Of a stretch of 64,000 nt of DNA, positions 45,251 to 56,575 are shown piece after piece; the first letter of the stretch is position 1; every line of letters begins with the position of its first letter. The stretch is from Tanypteryx hageni (Eukaryota > Arthropoda > Insecta > Odonata > Petaluridae), in contig CM054116.1 in assembly GCA_028673005.1 (NCBI GenBank), positions 131,541,547 through 131,605,546 of the forward strand, in the 5' to 3' direction. The notes under the pieces were generated by a model. It made no database searches and had not been told where the DNA came from. It saw only the letters and a list, made by a program, of their open reading frames with translations. The position numbers were made by a program, and so were the translations under genes.

Positions 45251-45255
45251 CTACC
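45204..45255. repeat. 52-base palindrome at the Penelope coding/terminal-repeat join
   Basis: Two 25-base arms around a 2-base centre have a single G-U-type mismatch. The left arm is Penelope coding sequence (codons for ALPTRKLP). The right arm is its inverted copy, running on into the inverted terminal repeat. Confidence 0.85.
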
Positions 45256-45264
45256 TAATCTTTT

Positions 45265-45398
45265 TCTTCAATTTCGTTGCAGTTGAGTCCTGTTCACTGC
45301 CAAGGCAGGTTCTCCCCTAAAGATGCCCACTTAGTGGGCGAAATGCATAGAGCTTATCCTATAATTTTTGGCTGAAGGAGTTTTCCACCACTGATCAA
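45265..45398. repeat. Right terminal repeat of the Penelope-like element
   Basis: Inverted counterpart of the left repeat, with scattered substitutions. Confidence 0.8.
45317..45343 (+). ncRNA. Mutated hammerhead core in right Penelope repeat
   Basis: The plus strand reads CTAAAGA, stem II GCCCAC-TTA-GTGGGC, GAAA. It is the inverted partner of the left core, but the invariant G of CUGA is A, which should abolish cleavage. Confidence 0.6.
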
Positions 45399-45829
45399 GT
45401 ATTTGAAAAGAAATTATGTGATTTTGTGGGAAAAAATATGGACTGCTGATTAATGGAAACCATATAAAAACACCCACACAAGAAGGGATGTGTGAAAAAC
45501 CAGAGAAACCTACTGAGATTCACTAAAGACATGACATAAATGAGATTTAGAACGAGTTATAAATAAATTAAATCATAAAGAAATAAAGAAAAATAAATGG
45601 GCACAACACGAATAAATCATTTATAAAATAAACATATAAAAATGACAAAATGGATAGATATTAACATTGGTGTATCTGAACAAAATGGAAAGAAAAAACA
45701 TTTAAATCATTAAAATACAAACATTTACAATAAATATTGTTTTGTCAAAATCAAGATATTAAAAAATAAATTAAATAAATTAATAAATAAATAAAATTGA
45801 AACATTAAGCCTGTTTAACTGTTCCTTTG

Positions 45830-46925
45830 CAAGGATAAGAGAGATTGATATCAGTGTCGCTTGAATGAGAAAAGCGAGTGCGAATTTTATATTGTTTGGG
45901 GAAGGTCGTTCCATAGTCAGCAAGCAGTTACAATGAAGGACTTGTTGAAAATTACTGTTCTGTGATAAGGAATAAGTAGTTTATGGCTCCCTCTGGTATT
46001 ACGGTTATGTACAATGTCTATACTTCTAAATTCAGCGGCAAGATAATGCGGATTGTTGGAATTAAGTAATTGGTATAGCAAGGAAAGCAAATGTAGGCGT
46101 CTACAAGACTCCAAATTTAGCCAGTTTAGTTAGACGAGTGACTCAGAAAAGTGGTCTGATATCTTCAAATTAAATATATATCTGATGCACGCGTTATGTG
46201 TTCTCTGAATTTTTAACGAAAGCTCTTGGTACGCAATATCAACATAGTCAAAATGCGGAATAACTAATGAAGTTACCAGATGCTTTTTTAGAGAAACCGG
46301 AGTACTGCTACTTAACTTCTTAAGTGACTGAAGAGATGAGTTTACTGTTTTACACACATTTATAACATGTGGGGCCAAGAGAGGGTTTCATCTATAAGTA
46401 ATCCAAGATTTTTTACCACTTTACAATAAGATATTGTTGAATTGGCTTTATTGATCGGGATTCTTTGGGATTCATTAATAGCTGCTAATATCCTAAGGTA
46501 ACCAATTAAGATTGCCTGTGAAATTTTTGGATTGATACTAAGAAAATTTTTATTTCTCCAGGCCTCCAGCGTTTCTAAGTCCTTATTGATATTTTTTTAG
46601 GGTTTTTGCGAGATCGTTTGCAGTAGAACTTGTGTATATTTGCAAGTCATCTGCATAAAGGTGATGATTACAGTATTTAAGGGACACGGAGCAGTCATTT
46701 ATGCATAAAGAAAATAATAGGGGATCCAAAATTGAGCCCTGTGGGACACCTCTTCCGTTTATAAGCCGATCAGATGAAGAATCAATGAAAATAATTTGTT
46801 GGGAACGATCGTTTAAATAAGAAGATATCCAATTTATGGCCGAACGCAAGAAGTTCATTGTTAGCAGTTTAGAAAGCAGAACATATTTGTCTATCGAGTC
46901 GGAAGCTTTACTGAAGTCCAGTAGT
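45830..46925 (-). pseudogene. Jockey-group reverse transcriptase (partial, broken)
   Basis: From 46925: LDFSKASDSIDKYVLLSKL (motif A), GRGVPQGSILDPLLFSLCIN (motif B), NHHLYADDLQIY (motif C). After a frame change: VKNLGLLIDETLSW, HVINVCKTVNSSLQSL, VTSLVIPHFDYVDIAYQ and RTHNACIRYIFNL. The end reads SLLYQLLNSNNPHYLAAEF and KSFIVTAC. These are typical of insect LINEs of the CR1/jockey assemblage but clearly different from the CR1 copies in this window. The exact clade is not assigned. The endonuclease region and the beginning of RT are missing, and frame changes occur near 46.60, 46.38 and 46.12 kb. Confidence 0.8.
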
Positions 46926-46929
46926 AGGG

Positions 46930-47262
46930 AGAGAGGGAGGAAAATGTAAGAGGGAGAGGAGAACGGGTGGAGGAAGAATGGGAGGAAGAGAGGGAGAAGA
47001 ATAGGAGGGAGAGAGTAGGGAAATTTAAGGGAGAGAGAGAGGAAAATGCAAAGGAGAGAGGGAGGAAAATGCAAAGGAGAGAGGGAGGAGAATGGGTGGA
47101 GGAAGAATGGGAGGAAGAGAGGGAGAAGAATAGGAGGGAGAGAGTAGGGAAATTTAAGGGAGAGAGAGAGGAAAATGCAAAGGAGAGAGAGAGGAAAATG
47201 CAAAGGAGAGAGGGAGGAGAATGGGAGGAGGAAGAATGGGTAGGAGAGAGGGAGGAATCCCT
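46930..47262. repeat. 129-base purine-rich minisatellite
   Basis: The landmark GGAAGAATGG recurs at 46972, 47101 and about 47230, giving a 129-base period with about 2.5 units of GA-rich sequence. Long Glu/Arg/Lys frames on plus and the Ser/Leu/Phe extension of the RT frame on minus are artefacts of it. Confidence 0.85.
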
Positions 47263-47940
47263 AATAATGGCATGGGTCGTATGGGAGCATAGGTTACGCT
47301 AATCATTGTGTTTTACAGAAACCAATTTAGAACGATGATTGAGGGACGCCTTTAGTTTAATATTTTTGAGTTTTTTAAAACAATAAAAGATTTACATTAA
47401 CAAATGTTCATGATTGCACCGCGGTTTTAGAAAAACGTTTACTGTCGTAATCGCTGATAGTAATGTAAAATAAAAATTACACTACTTTTTACCATAGATT
47501 GAATCGAATTCTCTAAATATCCTAATTATACCCTTTTCACTTTTACAGGTGAGTCAATGGAAAATGAATGCAATTGGTGGATATTTCTGCTCGAAGCCGT
47601 AAGTAAAACTAATCCTATTTCAAATTCTATTATTTTTTACTTTAAAGAAAACTACAAAAACTCATCTTGACACGTTTATAGGAAGCTACGATTGTTATTT
47701 ATGATATGCAATCATCAGAAAAGGACTTCTAGAGATCAATTAACAATAATTTTTTATTGATGAAATAGACTTTAGATCCACACTTCGGTACAATTTTTCC
47801 TTACCATTGATGAGCTATAATTACTCGAAAATGGGTTCCGAGAGATTATTTTCGTAAAGTCCGCCAGTGGTAAAGAAAATGTTTCAATTGTTAAATAAGG
47901 ATGAAAAATTGTCGCGATTCGACCAACAGCCTGCCTGAAA
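47263..47940. other. AT-rich spacer, nothing recognised
   Basis: No gene or known repeat recognised. Confidence 0.5.
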
Positions 47941-48177
47941 TTCAAAACAGATAACGAAATGCGATTTCCTCCAATGGCGATTAGGTACAGCTACAGTTAA
48001 TTGACAACTACAACCATATACAAGATGACCTAAACGGAACATATGATGGCTACCTTCCACTTCATCATTTATTTAATATCTACATATATTGGCTTTAATA
48101 GCTTTAAAACAATCGCGGATATGTTACTCTTTGTTCCGAAATTTCATAATTTAACCTCATAAAATACTAGTAGAAGG

Positions 48178-48196
48178 TGCTTGCATTCTGCAAGCA
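48178..48196. repeat. Unit hairpin 1
   Basis: TGCTTGCATTCTGCAAGCA, an 8-bp stem with a 3-base loop. Confidence 0.75.
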
Positions 48197-49308
48197 TTTA
48201 ATCTCACCTTGAAAAAACATTCATTTTTCAGACAGATATTTCATCATTACAAATATTATCTAAAATCTAAATATTTCACCTACGCAGCGATATTCGATTT
48301 TAATAGATTAAAACAATCACCAATCTTTGCAATTTTAAGAATTTTATACTTTCTCTATTATGGGGTGCTAATACTACATATTTCTGACAAATTTTAAAGT
48401 TGTAGTACTTCTAGAAGTGAAATGATATTTTTCCAATTGTTTAAATTTTAAACATTTTTAATCGCCGCCGCAATATGTTTATGGAGAGATTCAAATGTTT
48501 ATTTGTGCAAATGCACTACTCTGTACATAACTTGAAAATTTCGGCTTCCTAGCTCATCCCGTAATGGCTAAACATATATCTATTTGTGTAAACTTTAAGA
48601 ATTACAAACATTACAAATAGTCTTTTAATTCTAAAGATTTCATTTCTGCAGCGATTTTAGTTTTTCCCACATGTAAGAATAATAGTTTAAAACAATCTCC
48701 AAATGGCGCAATTTTAAAAATTTACACTTTCTTCATTATAAGGTTCTAATGCTACACATTTTAGCCAAATTTTAAAGTTGTAGCACTTCTAGAAATAAAA
48801 TAACATTTTTTTAATTTTTTAAATTTAAATAATTTTTAACGGCCGCCGCAATAAATATATGGTAAAATTGAAATGTTTATTTGTACAAATTTACTATACT
48901 ATAAATAATTTGAAAATTTCAGCTTCCTAGCTCATCCCATAGTACCTAAACAGCTATCTGTTTAAATTTTAAGAATTTTTAACTGCCAAATAAATTAAAA
49001 TATCAAAATTTGTATGATCCCTATTTCGTTTTTTTAAGAATTCTACTTATTAAAAAAATTTCAACTCCGTGGCACATTCAGGAATATATAAACTTTGAAA
49101 ATTTATTTAAACAATTTCGAATTTTTAGCGGCCGCATTGTTGCACTTTTTGAAGATTTTCGTTTTTTATAGTCGGTTTTGCAAAAAATCCTATCTATAAA
49201 AAAAATTTCGAATCTCCAGCTCATTTGGAAGTGCGTAAACATTAGTATCCTCCTATCATTCTACATAGACGTTCCTTACAGAGGAGGATATAACATACTA
49301 GTAGTTGG

Positions 49309-49327
49309 TGCTTGCATACTGCAAGCA
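49309..49327. repeat. Unit hairpin 2
   Basis: TGCTTGCATACTGCAAGCA, an 8-bp stem with a 3-base loop. Confidence 0.75.
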
Positions 49328-50065
49328 TTTCATCTCAACATAAAAAACATTCATTATTCATATTTCATCATTACACATATATTTTTAATTCTAAATATTT
49401 CATTTCAAGGGATTTTCGTTTTTCCCACATGTAAAAATAATAGTTTAAATAAATCCCCAAATATTGCAATTTTAAAAATTTTACACTTTCTCCATTATGG
49501 GGTACTAATGCTACATATGTTAGCCAAATTTTAAAGTTGTAGCATTTCTAGAAGTATAATAATATTTTTCTAATTGTTTAAATTTAAATAATTTTTAACG
49601 GCCGCCACATTTCATATATGGTAAAATTAAAATGTTTATTTGTGCGAATTTACTACTCTGTAAATAGTTTGAAAATTTCAGCTTCCTAGCTCATCCCGTA
49701 GTACCTAAACAGTTATCCAATTGTTTAAATTTTAGGAATTTTTAACTGCCAAACAAATTAAAATATCATAATTTGTATAATCCCGATTTCGCTTTTTTAA
49801 GAATTCTACTTATAAAAAAAATTTCAACTCCGTAGCACATGCGTAAATACATAAACCATGAAAATTTTTTGAACAATTGTGAATTTTTAACAGCCGCATT
49901 TTTGCACTTATTGAAGATTTTCGTTTTTTTTAGTAGGTTCTGCACAAAATCCTATATAAAAAAAAATTTCGAATCTCTAGCACATCTGGAAGTGCCTAAA
50001 CATTAGTATCCTCCCGTTATCATTATATAGCTCTTACAGAGGAGGATATAACATACTAGTAGAAG

Positions 50066-50084
50066 GTGCTTGCATACTGCAAGC
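50066..50084. repeat. Unit hairpin 3
   Basis: Same 19-base sequence as hairpin 2. Confidence 0.75.
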
Positions 50085-51051
50085 ATTTCATCTCACCTTG
50101 AAAAAACATTCATTTTTCAGACAGACATTTCATCATTAAAAATATTCTTTTAATTCTAAAGATTTCACCCCGCAGCGATTTTCGTTTTTTCCACATGTAA
50201 ATGTAATAGTTTAAAACAATCCCCAAATGTTGTAATTTTAAAAATTTTACACTTTCTCCATTATGGGGTAATAATGCTACACATTTTAGCCAAATTTTAA
50301 AGTTGTAGCACTTCATGAAGTAAAATAATATTTTTCTAATTGTTTAAATTTAAATAATTTTTAACGGCCGCCGCAATTCATATATGGTAACATTGAGATG
50401 TTTCTTTGTGCAAATTCACTACTCTTTAAATAATTAGAAAATTTCAGCTTCCTAACTCATCCCGTAGTACCTAAACAGTTATCGATTTATTTAAACTTTA
50501 AGAATTTTTAACTGCCTAACAAATAAAAATATCAAAATTTGTATAATTTTTATTTCGTTTTTTTATAAGTAGAATTCTTAAAAAAATGAAATCGGGATTA
50601 TACAAATTATGATATTTTAATTTGTTTGGCAGTTAAAAATTCTTAAAGTTTAAATAAATCGATAACTGTTTAGGTACTACGGGATGAGCTAGGAAGCTGA
50701 AATTTTCAAACTATTTACAGAGTAGTAAATTAGCACAAATAAACATTTTAATTTTACCATATATGAAATGTGGTGGCCGTTAAAAATTATTTAAATTTAA
50801 ACAATTAGAAAAATATTATTATACTTCTAGAAATGCTACAACTTTAAAATTTGGCTAACATATGTAGCATTAGTACCCCATAATGGAGAAAGTGTAAAAT
50901 TTTTAAAATTGCAACATTTGGGGATTTTTTTAAACTATTATTTTTACATGTGGGAAAAACGAAAATCCCTTGAAATGAAATATTTAGAATTAAAAATATA
51001 TGTGTAATGATGAAATATGAATAATGAATGTTTTTTTATGTTGAGATGAAA

Positions 51052-51070
51052 TGCTTGCAGTATGCAAGCA
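51052..51070. repeat. Unit hairpin 4 (inverted unit)
   Basis: TGCTTGCAGTATGCAAGCA, the complement of hairpin 2. Confidence 0.75.
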
Positions 51071-51818
51071 CCAACTACTAGTATGTTATATCCTCCTCTG
51101 TAAGGAACGTCTATGTAGAATGATAGGAGGATACTAATGTTTACGCACTTCCAAATGAGCTGGAGATTCGAAATTTTTTTTATAGATAGGATTTTTTGCA
51201 AAACCGACTAGAAAAAACGAAAAGCTTCAAAAAGTGCAACAATGTGGCCGCCTAAAATTCGCAATTGTTTAAACAAATTTTCATGGTTTATGTATTTCCG
51301 TATGTGCTACAGAGTTGAAATTTTTTTATAAGTAGAATTCATAAAAAAACGAAATAAAGATTATACAAATTTTGATATTTTTATTTGTTTGGCAGTTAAA
51401 AATTCTTAAACTTTAAACAAATAGATAACTGTTTAGACATTACGGGATGAGCTATGGAGCTGAAATTTTTAAGTTATGTATAAAGTAGTGAACTAGCACA
51501 AAAACATTTCAACTTTACCATATATGAATTTCAGCAGCCGTTAAAAATTATTAAATTTAAACAATTAGAAAATATTATTTGACTTCTAGAAGTGCTACAA
51601 CTTTAAAATTTGGCTAAAATATGTAGCATTAGTACCCCATAATGAAGATAGCATAAAATTTTTAAAATTGCAACATTTGGGGATTTTTTTGATCTATTAT
51701 TTTTACATGTGGGAAAAACAAAAATCGCAGCGACGTTGAAATCATTAGAATTAAAAGAATATTTGTAATGATAAAATGTTTGTCTGAAAAATGAATATTT
51801 TTATATGTTGAGATGAAA

Positions 51819-51837
51819 TCCTTGCAGTATGCAAGCA
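51819..51837. repeat. Unit hairpin 5 (inverted unit)
   Basis: TCCTTGCAGTATGCAAGCA, with one mismatch in the stem. Confidence 0.65.
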
Positions 51838-51900
51838 CCAACTACTAGTCTGTTATATCCTCCTCCTCCTCTGTAAGAAACGTCGATACATAATGATACC

Positions 51901-53685
51901 GAATCTGACAATGAGTCTAAAAATAGTCGTTGTTATGGAAACACTCGTAATGAGTTATAAATACTGCAAAAACGCTAGTATTTACGCATAATTTGAAGAA
52001 ATACGATCGATAAGCACAATTCTAAGATGTTTTTTAGAATCCTCATTTCTTCCCTCAGAGAACTGTATAAATCCCGCACTGTTATTACACTTTTATGATC
52101 TATTAATGTGCAAGAGAAAATTACCCTGCACAATTGTTTTCAGATTTTCGATGTAAAGCAAATGGGAAGAATTGTTCCTGGAATCGAACCTGGGACTTTT
52201 AATATTCGCAACAAAAGTAGCAGGAGATTTCCACCATGTGTCATGAAAATCGGTCTATTGGTGCAAAGGTTTATAGGGTGACGGACAGACAGACAGACAC
52301 ATCGACAAAACTATGTCTATTTCCATTCTGGAAAGTAAGCTAAAAATGGGAATTCTTCGTACGTTATGGATAATGTGGCATGCAGACCTAGCTTCTCTAA
52401 CCATTCCACTCTTTACCCCCCCTCTCTCTCTCGCCCTCTCTCCCCCTCTCTCCCTCTCTCCAAATCTCCCCCTCTCTTCCCTCTCCTGCCCTCTCCTCCC
52501 CTCTCCCCCTCTCTCTTTCCTCTTCCCCTCTCGACCTCCTCACCCCTCCCTCCCCTTCAATCCCTGCCCTTCTCCCCCTCGCCCCCCTCTCTCTCTCTCT
52601 CTTTTGCTCAAATTCTTTGTAAACAGAAAATTCATTCCAAGTTCACCATTTGTCTAATTTCTTTCTTGGATTATTCGATAGCCTTATCTCAAGCATTCCG
52701 CCCGACCGATTCCCCTTCCTCGCTTTGAATCTTTCTATATGTTCCTTTTCAACAGTCGCGTTCATTTATAAACGTTTAGCGAGAACCGAGACGCACCACC
52801 CGATAATCTTTAGCCGACTTCGACGCGCGAAGAATTTTTAAGAAGCAGCTACCTCCTTTATGCTAATCTCGAGCTCTCCTTCACATTCTGCTGAAGTATT
52901 TTGAAGATAATTATAAAAGAAAAATATTGTGAGGGGACTACCAATGATGCATTATTCAACGATGATACGCATTAGGATATTTCCTCTTCTTTTTAATACC
53001 GAACTGAATTATGCCTTTTTTATGTTTATCGTTCCGTTCCAATGAAATAAATGATATAGTTATTTTAATTGAATAAAAAATTGACGATCATATACGTATA
53101 GAAATATTATATGTAAGAGTAATTCATGCTTAAAACTAAAAAAATTAAGAAATGATACAGGCAATTAAAGGTAATTGATAAATGTTAACAACTGAAAGTT
53201 AACAACAACGTTTCTATAATGCACAATGAAATAGTATTATATTACTAGTATAACTGTCAATTAAAAATGAGGGATATACGATAGTATTAACTTAAAATAA
53301 AGTTTAATTAAATAAAATTAAGGCAACCAACTTTTATATGCAAAGAAAGTAAACAATTAATAGAAAAATCACATAATTTAATGTTACAGAAACTGAAAAT
53401 AATTTTGGGATAATAAAATTTGTGTGGAAAAGAAATACTAATGCAGATTTTTTCATTAAAATTACGCTAACCAACTCATATATGCTGAAAACTATGTTAA
53501 CTTTCTGAAACATTTCAGTATTTAAATTTAGATTTATTTTCACTTTCAGCGCATGTTATGTTATTTCGATAAAATAAATTTATTGGTGTCTTTAGTCAAA
53601 ATTCAAAACTTAGCTTTCGCAGAAAATGCCTCCAAAGAACTTCAAAAATATAGCAATTTTAATCTCTATATCTCTGACTTCCTTT
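51901..53685. other. Intergenic DNA, no gene; includes SINE-like and CT-rich bits
   Basis: Contains GACGGACAGACAGACAGACA at about 52282-52301, a motif also seen (inverted) at 18.4 kb. A CT-rich run lies at 52405-52610. Otherwise AT-rich with no recognisable coding. Confidence 0.55.
52150..52250 (-). repeat. tRNA-like SINE head
   Basis: The minus strand contains CCCAGGTTCGATTCCAGGAAC: an exact B-box in a partly paired T arm. An A-box-like region lies some 45 bases upstream. No acceptor pairing was found. Confidence 0.45.
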
Positions 53686-53689
53686 TTCG

Positions 53690-54045
53690 AATTAAAATTG
53701 TACCGGGCAGCCGCGTAGATATTATTATTTTTTTCTATGTTGTTTGGTGGTGATTAGGATTTCTTTCTCAAGTAATTCAACGCACGATTGTCTCCACAAA
53801 GTTTACATTATTAAATCGCATATTCTTAACTGATCTCGGCACACGCTACATCCTATATTTATGCTTATGACATGAAAAGATCCCTGAAATTATTTTTGCG
53901 AGGACTTCATCCGAATACTTATAATATAGGCGGAAGTATATCAGGCAAAGAATCGTTGAAAGTATAAAAAAAACATGAACTGGTGAGAAGTCCGTTAAAA
54001 GTACAGTAATAAAAAAAAATATTTCTTTTATGAATCCCTCGCAAA
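53690..54045 (+). repeat. Left arm of a long imperfect inverted repeat
   Basis: Pairs with 54680-55055 on the other strand. Shared words include TTGTTTGGTGGT, CAACGCACGATTGTCTCC, CATGAACTGGTGAGAAGTCC and TTTCTTTTATGAATCCCTC. Small indels and substitutions separate the arms. Confidence 0.8.
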
Positions 54046-54679
54046 CAAAACAATCACTCACAGAAACTCGAGCAATCGAGCAAGAAACTTATCCGTCGAG
54101 CAGAAAGTCTCCAATGCCAGGTTTATGCGGTTCACTTTAATTGCACTACATGGATGAATCATCAAAAGTGAAATAAAGATTTTTCATATAAATAATGTGT
54201 CAATGTGGCTGATTCATTGTAGTTGCAAAGTGATTAATTAATAGGTTGATAAGTTGATTAATTAATTCACAAACAAATTACGAGCCTTTTCCACGATCAA
54301 CTTTGTAACGTGACTTTACTACACTTTCGAGAGCTACCAAGCAATATATAAGTTATAACATGACAAAGGAAAACGAGGTGGAGAATTGACGCCATTACAA
54401 AATTTCGTTAAGGTTTCATTGAATAAATTTATTTCTCATCAACAAGTGCAACCGTTGGTTCCGTAATACTTTCAAAGATTACATTTAACAGCAATAATTA
54501 TAATGGGGATACTTATGTTTTCAACGAGGAAACTGCGAAGAAATTTTCTAACATAAAACAAAAGTTCCGTTACATGTCGATTCATTAAATTAAAATTAAA
54601 GTTTCCCTTCTAACTCTCCCCATCATTGGTCCCAGTGATGATTGGCGGTGTAGATTATTAATGCTTTTAATCAATCAAC
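54046..54679. other. Spacer of the inverted repeat
   Basis: AT-rich. No gene or known repeat recognised. Confidence 0.5.
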
Positions 54680-55055
54680 CAAATTTCTGAGGGATTCATA
54701 AAAGAAATATATTTATTTATTCATATTACTGTATTTTTATCGGACTTCTCACCAGTTCATGTTTTTTATACTTTCAACGATCCTTTGCCTGATATACCTC
54801 CGCCTATATTATAAGTATTCGGATGAAATCTTCGCAAAAATAATTTCAGGGATCCTTTCCATGTCATAAGCATCAATATAGGATGTAGTGTGTGCCAAGA
54901 TCAGTTAAGAATATGCGATTTAATAATGTAAACTTTGTGGAGACAATCGTGCGTTGAAATACTTGAGAAAAAATCCGAATTACCACCAAACAACAAAGAA
55001 AAAAATAAAAATATCAACGCGGCTCCCCAGTTAAATTTTAATGCAAAAAAGGATT
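54680..55055 (-). repeat. Right arm of a long imperfect inverted repeat
   Basis: Inverted partner of 53690-54045. On the minus strand it is preceded directly by a tRNA-like head (55080-55170), suggesting that the arm is the body of a long SINE-like element. Confidence 0.75.
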
Positions 55056-55079
55056 GGTAAAAGGAAGCGAAATGAAAAA

Positions 55080-55172
55080 ATAAGAACCAACCCACGAGGG
55101 AATCGAGCCCGCGCTCACCCGTTTCGGACGCTACCAATATACGCTCACCACCAAGAACTAATTAATGAAATT
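55080..55172 (-). repeat. tRNA-like SINE head
   Basis: The minus strand has TTGGTGGTGAGCGTA and TTGGTAGCGTCCG (A-box-like), then GCGGGCTCGATTCCCTCG, a B-box with one change. A body starting TTGGTTCTTATTTTTTC leads into the inverted-repeat arm. It is head-like, but the acceptor stem is unpaired. Confidence 0.55.
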
Positions 55173-56575
55173 GGCGTGTATTAAGCTATTTATACCAGTT
55201 GACGAGATATTGCAATATTTAATCGCGATTTTCGGAAATACTATCTGTCGTATACGCCCAAAAGGGGAGGGGTTTGCAGTGACCCTGGAATCCAGAGCTA
55301 TACGCCTACCAAGTTTCATAAAAATCCGTGACCCCACTAGCGTGTCCTCTCCTTGTAAGGGAAATATGACTTTCTCATTTGATTTTCTTGAAAACGGCAA
55401 GGCCTTCGACATAAATGTATTGAATAACATGATTTTTGACTAGTTCTAAAAATGCCGTCTGAAGACTTTTTCGATATAAATGTTACGATATATGACTGAA
55501 GTTCACTTTTTGTCGCCAGTAAAGTGGTTCTCCTGATTTGCCTTTGTGAACTATTTATGTCATTTTCTTATTGTCTCTGCTCAAAATTCCTAAACTCCAA
55601 ACTTCATCCGCTGTGTAGTTTCGGGGATTAAACTTGCGAACCGAAGGAGGAGACGAGCCCATAGGGCGTTCCGCTGTTGCCGTTTAGCTGGTAAGGAACG
55701 CAAAACATGATTATGAGAGGTGTAATCCATGTCAGAGTGTTATTTACAATTTATGCTATAGTAAATTTTGCCATTTGAGAAGGAGAAAAAAATCCTGTAC
55801 TTGACTAGGAATCGAACCCGGGGCAAAATTGTCAAATTTTAGCTTCAGCTTTATGCGCACATGCATAACACGTCATTTCCTCAACTTTCCATCTTGTTAT
55901 GTTATTATGTCAACAAGCATCAATATTAACCACTTAATATATTATCAAAGCACTGAAAAACGATATATCTGAAACGATCTTAAGGAAATATTGAATTTGT
56001 GAATGTATTGCTTAAATTTCAAAACAGCGACGAAATTCTTGAGCATCGTGACAGGTTATAACTATAATTTATAATCCCAAGCAATGATACGCAATTACAC
56101 TAAAGTGACAACAACGCAAATAAACTAGACCACGAAAGATTTTCACGTAAAAAAGCGTCAAATTTTGGTGTTAAGAATTAATTTGAGAACCGATTCGACA
56201 CGTCATTGGAAATCAACGGCAAGAAAATGAAATTCCGTCATTTCAAGTTTTAAAAATATAAAATGATTATTAGTAATTTTAAAATGCAATTGACTGATAC
56301 ACTACACTGGTTCTCGTGTTAATCAAAGGGATAAAGTAAGCGATCTTAAAATCGAACCCATGACTTCAATGTTGATGGTATACAGCTTAAAATTGAATAG
56401 TAATAATTCCTGAGAGTTTTATCGAAAAGGAATGGAATGTACTTGGTTAAAAAGCGTTCTTGTATTTCTAAATTTCGATCTTCCTGCCATCTTACGGCGT
56501 GACAGAATGACCTAGCTTATTATATGATAATATTTTCCAATTCTTTCGCCTTATCTCATAGCCGGTCTAACATAC
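55173..56575. other. Intergenic DNA, no gene recognised
   Basis: No domain-bearing frame. A 92-codon plus frame at 55165-55443 has no known similarity. One tRNA-like B-box motif is listed separately. Confidence 0.55.
55775..55865 (-). repeat. tRNA-like SINE head
   Basis: The minus strand contains CCCCGGGTTCGATTCCTAG (exact B-box) followed by TCAAGTACAGG and ATTTTTTTCTCC. This resembles the body of the SINE at 30.5 kb. Confidence 0.5.

Larger units (their letters stand above)
43165..45399 (-). mobile_element. Penelope-like retroelement with inverted terminal repeats
   Basis: The two ends (43200-43345 and 45275-45398) are inverted copies. Starting from GATCAGTGGTGGAAAACTCC they share about 125 bases, including a hammerhead core and GGAGAACCTGCCTTGGCAG. 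Between them the minus strand encodes a Penelope-type RT followed by a GIY-YIG endonuclease. Inverted rather than direct terminal repeats are a known arrangement of this class. The coding frame is broken in several places. A 52-base palindrome marks the join between the coding region and the right repeat. Confidence 0.85.
43020..46925 (-). mobile_element. Jockey-group LINE, 5'-truncated, with Penelope insertion
   Basis: The coding part lies on the minus strand from 46925 to about 45830 and is 5'-truncated at a purine minisatellite. The probable 3' end is at 43020, where the minus strand ends AAATAAAGACCAAATCAATCAATC, a simple-repeat tail. The Penelope-like element (43.16-45.40 kb) lies between the coding region and this tail, so it would have landed in the 3' UTR. 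That the two flanks belong to one LINE is inferred from strand and order. An AAATAAATAAAT stretch at 45780 could instead be the true tail. Confidence 0.55.
48050..51900. repeat. Inverted array of AT-rich repeat units with conserved hairpin
   Basis: Three units in one orientation (hairpins at 48178, 49309, 50066) and two in the other (51052, 51819) meet near 50570 at TTCTTAAAAAAA-type symmetric sequence. Each unit has the ordered words GGAGGATATAAC, CTAGTAG, TGCTTGCATACTGCAAGCA, ATTTCATCTCA, TTTTAAAGTTGTAGCA, GGCCGCCGCAA and CTAGCTCATCCCGTAG. Unit spacing varies (about 1131 and 757 bases in the left half). Short frames recur between copies (the frame at 49178-49534 is nearly the same protein as the minus frame at 51201-50944), but no domain is recognisable and they look like repeat shadows. 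Confidence 0.8.

Noticed and set aside
49178..51201. Near-identical small proteins on opposite strands (118 and 85 codons)
   Set aside because: They are the same AT-rich repeat unit read in its two orientations. No domain, and other units have stops.
48050..51900. CRISPR-like array of repeats and hairpins
   Set aside because: Units are hundreds of bases long, irregular and inverted, in a eukaryotic genome. No short repeat-spacer pattern exists anywhere in the window.
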